DNA from: Anaerosacchariphilus hominis
Lineage (GTDB): Bacteria > Bacillota > Clostridia > Lachnospirales > Lachnospiraceae
DNA: 64,000 nt
Assembly: GCF_014290175.1 (NCBI RefSeq)
Contig: NZ_JACOOR010000009.1
Span: 56,221 to 120,220 of the forward strand
Direction of reading: 5' to 3'
Shown: in pieces, positions 43,480 to 51,346 of the stretch
How the letters are laid out: each line of letters opens with the position of its first letter
Position numbering within the stretch: position 1 is the stretch's first letter
Position numbers and translations under genes: made by a program
Notes under the pieces: generated by a model
Database searches by the model: none
What the model saw: only the letters and a program-made list of their open reading frames with translations
What the model was told of the DNA's origin: nothing

Positions 43480-43540
43480 GCGTATCTTTTGCAAGCTCTG
43501 CTTGTTTTTATGGAATAGGGAATTTCTTATTCCATAAAAA
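43480..43540. repeat. Second copy of the dispersed palindromic repeat
   Basis: Begins directly after the luxS stop: GCGTATCTTTTGCAAGCTCT, GCTTG and a stem TTTTTATGGAATA (43505-43517) with TATTCCATAAAAA (43528-43540). It matches 18273-18344 nearly base for base up to the stem apex, where the two copies differ. Confidence 0.75.
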
Positions 43541-43581
43541 ACGGACAGGCTGCCCGGCATATTCCGGCGTCTGTCCGTTTT
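43538..43581. terminator. Bidirectional terminator between luxS and the IMPase-like gene
   Basis: 11-bp stem AAAACGGACAG (43538-43548) with CTGTCCGTTTT (43571-43581); T-runs in both directions. Confidence 0.85.
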
Positions 43582-43631
43582 CTTATCTCATTTTTTGAAT
43601 CTTATTTTTTCGAGTCTGTCACAGTTCCGGG

Positions 43632-44408
43632 TTATAGCAGCTGCCGCAGCTCCTCATGGAGCTTTCCGTTGGTGGCCACGATTCCGCCCGGCTCCACCGG
43701 ATTCACCTCCGCGCCGTCGTAGCGGGTAATCCGTCCTCCGGCTTCTGTGAGGATCAGCATGCCTGCTGCAAAGTCCCAGGGCTGCAGCCGGGCTTCAAAG
43801 TAACCGCCGATGCGTCCTGCCGCCGTATAAGCCAGATCCATGGCCGCGGATCCGGTCCTGCGGATATCCTCACATTTTTCAAAGACCCGCTGAAAGGCCG
43901 CGAAGTTCCGGGGCGCCAGTTCCTTCTGATAAGGCGCGGTTCCGATGGCAATGATGGTCTCGCTTAAGCTTCCCGCCTCCGCCACATGGATGGGACGGCC
44001 GTTCACAAAACTTCCCTTCCCCTTTTCTGCGTAAAAGATCTCCTCCCGGAAGGGATCATAGATAATCCCCATGAGAATTTCACCCCTGCTGTACAGGCCA
44101 AGTGACACGGTGCTGTGCTGATAATCATGGACCAGATTCGTGGTGCCGTCTATGGGATCCAGGATCCAGAAGGTATCTCCCTTCATGGCATGAAGCCCGT
44201 CCTCTTCTCCCAGAAACTCCACCTCAGGATACCGCTCATAAAGCTTCTCCTGCAGAAAGTTCTGAATATTTGTGTCCACCTGGGTCACGTAATCCGCCAG
44301 TCCCTTCACCTTTATATGGCCCGCCATGTCCCGGTTTTCCACGAAGCGTCTGGTCTCCCGGACCAGCCTCATCACTTCATTTATATCCACATTTCTTCCC
44401 ATACTCAT
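43632..44408 (-). CDS. Inositol-monophosphatase-family protein
   Basis: 258 residues. Start set at the ATG overlapping the preceding stop by four bases (ATGA). Metal-binding motifs: FLGEEDG, the WILDPIDGTTNLVHD box and the C-terminal WDFAAGMLILTEAGG. Family members hydrolyse inositol-1-phosphate, fructose-1,6-bisphosphate or PAP/nucleotide phosphates. The substrate cannot be chosen from sequence. Cotranscribed with the YdcF-like gene. Confidence 0.93.
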   Translation of the reverse strand: MSMGRNVDINEVMRLVRETRRFVENRDMAGHIKVKGLADYVTQVDTNIQNFLQEKLYERYPEVEFLGEEDGLHAMKGDTFWILDPIDGTTNLVHDYQHSTVSLGLYSRGEILMGIIYDPFREEIFYAEKGKGSFVNGRPIHVAEAGSLSETIIAIGTAPYQKELAPRNFAAFQRVFEKCEDIRRTGSAAMDLAYTAAGRIGGYFEARLQPWDFAAGMLILTEAGGRITRYDGAEVNPVEPGGIVATNGKLHEELRQLL

Positions 44409-45004
44409 GTTCTCCCTTTCTCCTGCTTCCCATAGTCCCGCAGAATCTGATGGAACTGACTGCCGCACTTTTCAAGCTCCCCCAGAACCTCATCGATCTT
44501 CTTTTCCTCCCGGAACCAGTTCTTCCGGCTAATGCCCCGGGTCACCGTGGGACACACAAAAAACTCCGTCTCCGGATAAAGAATCTTATAATAAAGAAGG
44601 GCCCGTCTGGCATGTACCGCCTGAGGACAAAGGATGGCTTTTCGGATCCCAAGTCCCGCTTCATCGGTCACCCTGCGGGAGTAAATGGCGTTCTCGTAGG
44701 TAAAAGTAGCCTGATCCTCCCGGAGAATGGCCGCCTCCGGGACGCCGCTTTTCATCAGGATATCCCGCAGGTACTCCCACTCGGTCCGGCCCTCATAGCC
44801 GGGAATCCGGCAATGCCCCACAGGCTTGCTCCACCGGCCCGAAGGCAGCACCAGAGGCGCGTATCCCTCCCGGTAAAGCCCGGCCGCCGTCTCTGCGATA
44901 GCGCCCTGATCCCCGCCCGGGATGAAGATGATATCCGCCTGCTCCGGCTCGTTTTCCACAAAGATAAATTCTGTCATATCCTCGATAAAGCTGCTCTTCT
45001 TCAT
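44405..45004 (-). CDS. YdcF/DUF218-family protein
   Basis: 199 residues. Start set at MKKSSFIEDMTEF; a longer in-frame extension runs through the aminotransferase gene and is rejected. The YdcF-like Rossmann core shows DIIFIPGGDQGAIAETAAGLY, TYENAIYSRRVTDE, and AILCPQAVHARRALLYYKILYP. This family includes ElyC and SanA, linked to cell-envelope lipid carriers, and SAM-binding YdcF; this copy lacks a membrane anchor. About 40 bases after the aminotransferase. Confidence 0.82.
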   Translation of the reverse strand: MKKSSFIEDMTEFIFVENEPEQADIIFIPGGDQGAIAETAAGLYREGYAPLVLPSGRWSKPVGHCRIPGYEGRTEWEYLRDILMKSGVPEAAILREDQATFTYENAIYSRRVTDEAGLGIRKAILCPQAVHARRALLYYKILYPETEFFVCPTVTRGISRKNWFREEKKIDEVLGELEKCGSQFHQILRDYGKQEKGRT

Positions 45005-45045
45005 ATAACGCTCCCGTTCTCTTCTGAACTGCTTCTGAGCTCCTT

Positions 45046-46218
45046 CTATCCGGCCAGCATACCGCTGTCGCGTACGGCCGCCACTGCCTCTTCGATCTCC
45101 GGCACCGGATGTACCAGCGCCATCCGCACATAGCCCTCTCCCAGGCTGCCGAAAGCGCTGCCCGGCGTCACGATCATGCCGGTCTTCTCCATCAGCTCCA
45201 TGGTAAAGGCCACGCTGTCCGTATATCCCACAGGCAGGGGAGCCCACACAAACATAGTTCCCTGGCTGTCCGGAACCTGCCAGCCGATGCTTCGGAGGCC
45301 TCCGCACAGAGCATGATTTCTCCGCTCATACTCGGCGCACTGCTCCTTTACCGCATCCTGTGGTCCGGTCAGGGCCGCCACGGCCGCCTTCTGAATGGGC
45401 AGGAAGATACCGTAATCGATCTGGGAGCGGACCTTGGAAAATTCTTTAATAATCGCTTTATTTCCCACTGCAAAGGACATCCGCATACCTGTCATATTGT
45501 AGCTCTTGGACAGGGAATAGAACTCGATACCCACCTCTTTCGCTCCCGGATAGGACAGGAAGGACTTTCCCTCCCTTCCGTCGTAAATGATGTCGGAATA
45601 GGCGTTGTCATGGAGAATGATCACGTCATACTTTTTCGCGAAGGCGATCAGTTCCCCGTAGAAAGCGTCATCTGCCACGGAGCAGACCGGATTGGACGGA
45701 TAGGACACGATCATGAACTTGGCCGCCCGGGCCGTTTCCTCGGGAATATCCTCAAACTTCGGCAGGAAATTATTCTTTTCATACAAAGGATAGGTCTCGA
45801 TCTTTGCGCCGGTCAGCTGGGGCCCTAAGGAAAATACCGGATACCCCGGATTCGGAGCAAGCATGATGTCTCCGGGATCGCAGAGCGCCACAGCCACATG
45901 GGCCATACCCTCCTGGGATCCGTACAGAGTCATGATCTCATCCGCTTCCAGCCTTACCCCGAAGCGCTTCCGGTAGAAATCCTGCATGGCTTTTATGAGC
46001 TCCGGCCGGTCTGTGATGGCGTATTTGTAGTTCTCCGGATCCTTACAGGCCTCCACCATGGCGTCCATCACATGCTTCGGCGGCTGAAAGTCCGGTGTTC
46101 CGATGGAAAAGTTATAGACCTTTCTTCCCTCTTTCTCCAATTCATTCTTTTTATGGGCCAAGGCCGCAAAGATGCCCTCCTGAATCTCTTCCGCCCGTTT
46201 TGAAAACTTGAATTCCAT
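45046..46218 (-). CDS. Class I/II aminotransferase, DapL-like
   Basis: 390 residues. Start set at MEFKFSKRAEEI after GAGAGGAAC. PLP enzyme: YAITDRPELIKAMQDFYRKRFG, YGSQEGMAHVAVALCDPGD, ILHDNAYSDIIYDG, and the PLP-lysine motif SLSKSYNMTGMR. The motif and length resemble LL-diaminopimelate aminotransferases and related alanine/aspartate enzymes, so a role in lysine/peptidoglycan precursor synthesis is possible. Precise substrate is unproven. Confidence 0.85.
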   Translation of the reverse strand: MEFKFSKRAEEIQEGIFAALAHKKNELEKEGRKVYNFSIGTPDFQPPKHVMDAMVEACKDPENYKYAITDRPELIKAMQDFYRKRFGVRLEADEIMTLYGSQEGMAHVAVALCDPGDIMLAPNPGYPVFSLGPQLTGAKIETYPLYEKNNFLPKFEDIPEETARAAKFMIVSYPSNPVCSVADDAFYGELIAFAKKYDVIILHDNAYSDIIYDGREGKSFLSYPGAKEVGIEFYSLSKSYNMTGMRMSFAVGNKAIIKEFSKVRSQIDYGIFLPIQKAAVAALTGPQDAVKEQCAEYERRNHALCGGLRSIGWQVPDSQGTMFVWAPLPVGYTDSVAFTMELMEKTGMIVTPGSAFGSLGEGYVRMALVHPVPEIEEAVAAVRDSGMLAG

Positions 46219-46305
46219 TTTTGTTCCTCTCTGTATCACGACGCTGCATCCGGCGCCTTTTTCTTTTTGTACTCCTCATGAACCGGCTTTCAGCCGATCC
46301 GTATT

Positions 46306-46334
46306 ATTTTAATACAATTTCTGCTTCAATTCAA
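46306..46334 (-). promoter_or_regulatory. Promoter of the aminotransferase operon
   Basis: TTGAAT (46329-46334), 17-base spacer, TAAAAT (46306-46311), minus strand. Confidence 0.55.
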
Positions 46335-46416
46335 TTCTTTTCTTGCTTTTCCGGCGGCGGTCTGATAGAGTAAGATTGGTAACTGAATTTTATCAAATAA
46401 AAAGGAGATTTATCAA

Positions 46417-46776
46417 ATGGCAGACAATAAATGCAGTACACCGGACTGCGGAGGAAACTGTGATTCCTGTAACGGAGATATCACCGTGACCCTGACTCTG
46501 GACAATGATGAAACCGTAGAGTGCGCGATTCTTACGATTTTCCCGGTAGACGGTCGGGACTATATCGCTCTGCTTCCCCTGGATGAAAATGGGGAAAATG
46601 AAGACGGCGAGGTTTATCTGTATCGTTATGACAACAGCACCGGATCTCCGGTTCTGGATAATATTGAGTCGGATGATGAGTATGAGGCTGTGGCAGATAT
46701 GTTTGATCAGATGCTGGATGCGGCGGAGTACGATGAGCTGGTCGAGGCTGAGGAAGAGGACGAACCGCTGAATTAG
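46417..46776 (+). CDS. DUF1292-family acidic protein
   Basis: 119 residues, strongly acidic. After a Cys-rich start (CSTPDCGGNCDSC, a possible metal site) comes the DUF1292 domain: DITVTLTLDNDETVECAILTIF, DYIALLPLD and EVYLYRYD, ending in a Glu/Asp-rich tail. DUF1292 proteins are common in Firmicutes and of unknown function. AAAAGGAG precedes the ATG. It stands alone on the plus strand. Confidence 0.88.
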   Translation: MADNKCSTPDCGGNCDSCNGDITVTLTLDNDETVECAILTIFPVDGRDYIALLPLDENGENEDGEVYLYRYDNSTGSPVLDNIESDDEYEAVADMFDQMLDAAEYDELVEAEEEDEPLN

Positions 46777-46789
46777 ATAAAGACGGACG

Positions 46790-46875
46790 AAACTCCCCTG
46801 CCATTTTCTTTCCATGTTCACCACGGCCTTGCGGCCTGACTGGTTCTCTCAGGAAAGAAAATGGCAGGGGAGTTT
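46790..46875. terminator. 24-bp perfect inverted repeat between convergent genes
   Basis: Arms 46790-46813 and 46852-46875 pair perfectly, with a 38-base loop containing GGCCTTGCGGCC. It separates the DUF1292 gene from the RpiR gene. The stem is far longer than a normal terminator and no strong T-run follows. Confidence 0.6.
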
Positions 46876-46932
46876 CTGATTATGTCGGTTTCCTCATGAC
46901 CCTTTTGGGAGGCTGTTTAAAAAGTTTTATTC

Positions 46933-47775
46933 TTACATTAAAATATCATTTTCCAAAAGAAAATCTTTCTTTTTTTCGTAGTACTCCAGGACTTCGGGGT
47001 CGTGGATGCGGCTTACGGAAATTCCCAGGGCTTTGATGATGGTGACGGCCATGACGAAGCCGTAAGAGGGGGTTCTGTTTCCGGGGAGAAGGCTGATGTC
47101 GGCGTTGATGGCCAGGGGGGAGCTTGGTTTGTCAGAAATAGCTACGGTCTTTGCTCCCACCTTCCGGAAATGCTTCAGGATCTCCACGGTGTAGTTCGTA
47201 TAGGGCTTGAAGCCCACGGCCAGCAGTACGTCCTCCGGCTTGGCTCCGGCAATCCGGTCGTAGATGTCGTCCACGCCCAGAGTCAGCAGGATCACGTTAT
47301 CCATGTATTCCATCAGCAGATTGTGCATGTAGACTGCCATACAGTAGCTGGCCCGCAGTCCGATGATGTACACCCGCCGGGCGCTTTTGATGGCCTCCAC
47401 CGCCAGTTCGAAGTTTTTATCCAGATCCTCCGTCATCATTTCCTGCAGAACCTGGGTGTTTTTTTCTACCTGCTCTTTTAAAATGCTGTTCCCCGACTCC
47501 TTCCAGTTCCGGTAAGCTTCAGACTCATGCTCCACCAGATTTTTCTGCAGATAGGTCTGGATCTCCCGCTGCAGGGCCGGAAACCCCGTATACCCCAGCT
47601 GGATGCAGAACCGGTGCACACTGGCCGGACTGACCTCCGCAGCCTGAGCCACTTCCTGGATGGACTGGAAGGGCAGCTGCATATATTCTTTTTTCAGATA
47701 ATCCGCGATCTTCCGAAAGGTGCGGGTCAGTCCCGCGTACTGCCGGTCGATCTCTGTCAGAAAGTTCAGTTCCAT
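46933..47775 (-). CDS. MurR/RpiR-family transcriptional regulator
   Basis: 280 residues. Start set at MELNFLTEIDRQYAGL with GGAAGAGG upstream. N-terminal HTH_6 domain (about 1-77, FQSIQEVAQAAEVSPASVHRFCIQLGYTGF) and a C-terminal SIS domain (about 125-260, RVYIIGLRASYCMAVYMHNLL). RpiR proteins sense sugar phosphates or similar ligands. Third gene of a unit with an amidohydrolase and a LivJ-type binding protein, so it probably controls this unit and the divergent livHMGF. Confidence 0.92.
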   Translation of the reverse strand: MELNFLTEIDRQYAGLTRTFRKIADYLKKEYMQLPFQSIQEVAQAAEVSPASVHRFCIQLGYTGFPALQREIQTYLQKNLVEHESEAYRNWKESGNSILKEQVEKNTQVLQEMMTEDLDKNFELAVEAIKSARRVYIIGLRASYCMAVYMHNLLMEYMDNVILLTLGVDDIYDRIAGAKPEDVLLAVGFKPYTNYTVEILKHFRKVGAKTVAISDKPSSPLAINADISLLPGNRTPSYGFVMAVTIIKALGISVSRIHDPEVLEYYEKKKDFLLENDILM

Positions 47776-47829
47776 TCTGCCTCTTCCTTCCATCAGCATT
47801 GTCGAGATTGTCACAGTTATTTTATCTTA

Positions 47830-48999
47830 CTATACTTTTCCCAGTTTGTAAATCCGATCCACATTCCGGTACAGGATGTTCTCTGCAGACTGCTCTGCAA
47901 AGGACAGGGAGATATAGCCCCGATCCACCAGGGAATCCAGCGCCCATCCCAGGGCCTTTTTCATGTACACGGCTCCAAACCAGCTGTGCTCCGGGATTCC
48001 GGCTCCGTCGGTACCGAAGCAGACCTTATTCAGCGGTGCCAGTTCAAAAAGCTTCAGAAGCTTATCCTCCGCCGCGATGCTGGCATAGGGACAGAAGGAT
48101 GAGATATCCGCGTACACATTTTCGTAGTGATTCAAAATCATGCCCAGCTCCTCCAGATAGGGATAGGCCCCGTGAATCAGCATCAGCTTGGTTTCCCGTA
48201 TCTCCGGCAGATTCATGGCGTCGTATAAGAGGAAGGGATTTCCTTTGATCAGATTACAATCCGGGCTGTCTCCCAGTCCCGTGTGGATCTGCAAGGGGAT
48301 ATCCAGTTCGTGGCAGATCTGGCAGCCTACCAGGAAGGTATAGTCCCGCACGATCTTCTCCGCCTCCCCATCCGTCGGATCAGTCAGAAACCGTTCATAT
48401 CCGGCCTTCACCCGGGCCTCCGGCAGGATCTTCACTTCCAGTCCCGTATAATAGGCAATCACGGACTTTAAGGCTGTCAGATGTTCTCGCTCCACCATTT
48501 TCTTCGTCCGCTGTATCAGCAGATCTGTGAATTCGGAAAAGGGCGTCCCTTCCTCCATGAGCTCATTGGCCACCCATTCCACCCGGTTGATGGAATGAAT
48601 CTCCACGCCCTCGCAATCCTCATACATGCCCTGAATTTCCTCCGGCCGCAGATATTTGCTCCGGTCGTGCTTCTGTCCGATGGGGTAGCCGAAATCCACC
48701 AGGAACTTCCGGTATCCGGCGTCCTTCCACAGCTTCTGCATATAGCCGCTCCGGTCCTCCCGGATGAACTGATTCCGATACCGGATGACCTCACTGTCCG
48801 GCGTATCTGTTTCCATGCCGTACAGTCGTTTCAGCTCTCCCAGCATCATATGGTAATACAGGGTGTTCCGCATGTCCTCCGATGGTACCGGATACAGGCC
48901 GATGCAGAAGTTCCTTTCAAATTCCTTTGCCTCCCTTCCCGCCGGGAAGGGATGGCAATGATTATCCGTCACCGGATAATTGGTCAAATCCAATTTCAC
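47830..48999 (-). CDS. Amidohydrolase-superfamily protein
   Basis: 389 residues. GTG start with GGAGGAA upstream. TIM-barrel metal ligands: TDNHCHPFP at the N-terminus, QIHTGLGDSPDCN in the middle, LIHGAYPYLEELG and CFGTDGAG near the C-terminus. Resembles the amidohydrolase-2 group (COG2159), including FluG-like N-terminal domains fused or linked to glutamine synthetase. It should hydrolyse a C-N bond or decarboxylate. Its neighbours suggest it processes the compound imported by the Liv-type system. Confidence 0.87.
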   Translation of the reverse strand: MKLDLTNYPVTDNHCHPFPAGREAKEFERNFCIGLYPVPSEDMRNTLYYHMMLGELKRLYGMETDTPDSEVIRYRNQFIREDRSGYMQKLWKDAGYRKFLVDFGYPIGQKHDRSKYLRPEEIQGMYEDCEGVEIHSINRVEWVANELMEEGTPFSEFTDLLIQRTKKMVEREHLTALKSVIAYYTGLEVKILPEARVKAGYERFLTDPTDGEAEKIVRDYTFLVGCQICHELDIPLQIHTGLGDSPDCNLIKGNPFLLYDAMNLPEIRETKLMLIHGAYPYLEELGMILNHYENVYADISSFCPYASIAAEDKLLKLFELAPLNKVCFGTDGAGIPEHSWFGAVYMKKALGWALDSLVDRGYISLSFAEQSAENILYRNVDRIYKLGKV

Positions 49000-49019
49000 A
49001 GGTTATTCCTCCCTTTCTG

Positions 49020-50180
49020 TTACTGCTTAATTACCAGATCCGGCACCTGTGCGTACGCGCCGTCTGTAATTGTAAATACATATTCATCCTTGATGGGTAC
49101 CCGGACATCATTGAAGCTGAAGGTACCGGACACACCCCGATAATCCTTTACATCCGCAATCCAGTCACGCATTTTTACCCGATCTCCGTCTGTGGCCTCG
49201 ATGGCTTTCAACAGCAGATTCATGGCATCATAGGACTGGGTCACATAGGTATCCACCTGATTTCCGGTCTTTTCCTCGTAAGCGTCCTTCAGATATACAT
49301 ATTCCTCATCTGTATTCTCCAGTTCAAAGGAGTTCAGCATCAGGATTCCCTCCGCGTTGGCTCCTGCCAGATCCAGGAACTCCTGCTTGTACAGGGTATT
49401 GGTGGCGAATACCGGAACTTCAAAGTCCAGATTCTTCATCTGCTGCAGAATCTGCGCTGCGTCGGAGTACAGAGCCGCCACAAATACGGCTTCCGGCGCG
49501 CTCTCCTTCATCTTGGAAATCAGCGGGGTAAAGTCCTTGGTCTGACCTGCGATAAAGGTCTCATCCGCGGAAATGCTTCCGCCGTACTCTCCGATGCTGT
49601 CGGTGAACTGGGTATTCACACCTACACCCCAGTCATCGTTACTGTAGATAACTGCGATATTCTTATATCCGTAATTTTCCACGATCATCTTCGCTGTCAG
49701 CTCCGCCTCATAGGAGGAAGACAGCTGCATGGAAAAGATGTAATCTCCGATTTCCGTGAACTGGGGATTGGACGCCTGGGGAGAAATCATGGGGATTCCC
49801 TCCTCCTGGAAGACCGGAGCCGCCGCCATGGAGCAGGACGAGGTCTGGGAACCGACTACTCCGATGTAGCTTCCGTCCGCCACGATCTTATTGGCGATAT
49901 TCAAAGCTTCCTTGGCATCCTTTTTATCATCAAAATAAGTGACTTCCACCTGTTTTCCGTTTACGCCGCCCTCGGCGTTTACCTTGTCAGTGAGAATATC
50001 CAGGGTATTCTGATAGGTCATGCCGTACTGGGCCGCGTCTCCGGTCAGGGGCGCGATCACTGCGATCTTATAGGTATCTCCGTCTGCCGCGCCTTCCGCG
50101 GAAGAGCTTCCGCAGCCTGTCATCGCTGCCGCAAGACATCCCATTGCCAAACAACCTGCCAACCATCTTCTTTTTTTCAT
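49020..50180 (-). CDS. LivJ-type substrate-binding lipoprotein
   Basis: 386 residues. Lipoprotein signal with lipobox MTGC (cysteine at about 23), Ser/Ala linker, and a periplasmic-binding-protein type 1 fold: YKIAVIAPLTGDAAQYGMTY, GVVGSQTSSCSMAAAPVFQE, VIYSNDDWGVGVNTQF. The family binds branched-chain amino acids, amides or aromatic acids. It is transcribed away from livHMGF and together with the amidohydrolase and RpiR genes, an arrangement that points to a ligand other than leucine. Confidence 0.92.
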   Translation of the reverse strand: MKKRRWLAGCLAMGCLAAAMTGCGSSSAEGAADGDTYKIAVIAPLTGDAAQYGMTYQNTLDILTDKVNAEGGVNGKQVEVTYFDDKKDAKEALNIANKIVADGSYIGVVGSQTSSCSMAAAPVFQEEGIPMISPQASNPQFTEIGDYIFSMQLSSSYEAELTAKMIVENYGYKNIAVIYSNDDWGVGVNTQFTDSIGEYGGSISADETFIAGQTKDFTPLISKMKESAPEAVFVAALYSDAAQILQQMKNLDFEVPVFATNTLYKQEFLDLAGANAEGILMLNSFELENTDEEYVYLKDAYEEKTGNQVDTYVTQSYDAMNLLLKAIEATDGDRVKMRDWIADVKDYRGVSGTFSFNDVRVPIKDEYVFTITDGAYAQVPDLVIKQ

Positions 50181-50211
50181 AATCCTCGTTCCTTTCTCCT
50201 CGTAGTTTGTA

Positions 50212-50252
50212 AACGAAAAGACGCTTCTCCTTTTCGGGGAAACGTCTTCGTT
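50212..50252 (-). promoter_or_regulatory. 5'-terminal hairpin of the LivJ-type transcript
   Basis: AACGAAGACG (50243-50252) pairs with CGTCTTTTCGTT (50212-50223, two-base bulge), starting at the predicted first transcribed base; inner CC/GG pairs extend it. Could stabilise the mRNA or act as a roadblock. Confidence 0.45.
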
Positions 50253-50258
50253 TGCATC

Positions 50259-50287
50259 ATCATAGCAGTCCTTTTTTCCCTTGTCAA
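50259..50287 (-). promoter_or_regulatory. Promoter of the LivJ-amidohydrolase-RpiR unit
   Basis: TTGACA (50282-50287), 17-base spacer, TATGAT (50259-50264), minus strand: near-consensus. Confidence 0.8.
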
Positions 50288-50335
50288 GAGAAATTATAAA
50301 TTTATTTCAAAAATAAAATTTTTATTTCATTTCAC

Positions 50336-50364
50336 TTGACAAATCCTTTTTCATCTATTACTAT
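50336..50364 (+). promoter_or_regulatory. Promoter of livHMGF
   Basis: TTGACA (50336-50341), 17-base spacer, TACTAT (50359-50364), plus strand. Between the divergent -35 elements, 50288-50335 is almost pure A/T with repeated ATTTC/GAAAT halves, a possible regulator site. Confidence 0.8.
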
Positions 50365-50457
50365 GGGAAAAACATCAAAACGAAAGCAACGGCGCTGACA
50401 GGACTTTTCCGGTCGGCGCCGTTTCTGCTTTTATAGGAAGAAGGAGGCATATCGCTT

Positions 50458-51336
50458 ATGTTTTTTCAACAGCTGGTCAATGGTATTACCATTGGAAGTA
50501 CCTACGCTCTTGTGGCCATCGGCTACTCTCTGGTATTCGGTGTCCTGCAGCTCATTAACTTTGCCAACGGTTCCTTATATATGCTGGGCGGCTACCTGAC
50601 CCTGGTCATGTATCTTTCCTTACACGGAAATATCGGAGCCGCGCTTCTTATCAGTCTGGTGGTTACCGGCTTCGCCGGTTTTCTCGTGGATTTCGTTGGC
50701 CTTCGGAAGCTCCGGGCTGACAACGCGCCCCGGATGGCCGGTCTTATCAGTACCTTAGGCATCAGCACTGTCATCGACAATGCCATCCAGATCTGGTTCG
50801 GCACTGAGACCAAAGCCTTTCCGAACTTTTTGGATTTCGGAAAATTCACCATCGGGAAAACGGTCATCTCCTGGACCCAGATTATTATTCTGACTGTGAG
50901 CCTGCTTCTGATGATCGTATTTTCTCTGATTGTATATAAGACCAAGGCCGGAAAGTCCATGCGGGCCGTGGCCCAGAATGTGAACGCGGCCAGGCTTATG
51001 GGCATCGACGTGAAGCTGGTCATCTCCGCCACATTTATCGTAAGCGCTATCCTGGCCTGCATCTCCGGCAGTCTGGTGGGTTCCTACTATCAGACCATTG
51101 ACACCATGATGGGCTTCTCTGTGGGTATGAAGACCTTTGCCGCCGCGGTTCTGGGAGGCGTCGGTTCCCTTCCGGGCGCCATGCTGGGCGGGCTGATCGT
51201 GGGCGTGGTAGAGACCATCGGAGCCAGCTATATCAGCTCCGGCTACCGGGATGCCATTGCTTTTCTGATTCTGATACTGGTACTTCTGATTAAACCCAGC
51301 GGTATTCTGGGCAAGCAGAAGATCGAAAAAATGTAG
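50458..51336 (+). CDS. livH: Branched-chain-type ABC transporter permease LivH
   Basis: 292 residues with about eight membrane helices. FFQQLVNGITIGSTYALVAIGYSLVFG opens the LivH family; GLISTLGISTVIDN and MGFSVGMKTFAAAVLGGVGSLPGAMLGG are diagnostic. Forms half of the channel with LivM. First gene of the plus-strand operon, AAGGAGG ribosome site, 10 bases before livM. Confidence 0.94.
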   Translation: MFFQQLVNGITIGSTYALVAIGYSLVFGVLQLINFANGSLYMLGGYLTLVMYLSLHGNIGAALLISLVVTGFAGFLVDFVGLRKLRADNAPRMAGLISTLGISTVIDNAIQIWFGTETKAFPNFLDFGKFTIGKTVISWTQIIILTVSLLLMIVFSLIVYKTKAGKSMRAVAQNVNAARLMGIDVKLVISATFIVSAILACISGSLVGSYYQTIDTMMGFSVGMKTFAAAVLGGVGSLPGAMLGGLIVGVVETIGASYISSGYRDAIAFLILILVLLIKPSGILGKQKIEKM

Positions 51337-51346
51337 GAGGTTCCTT

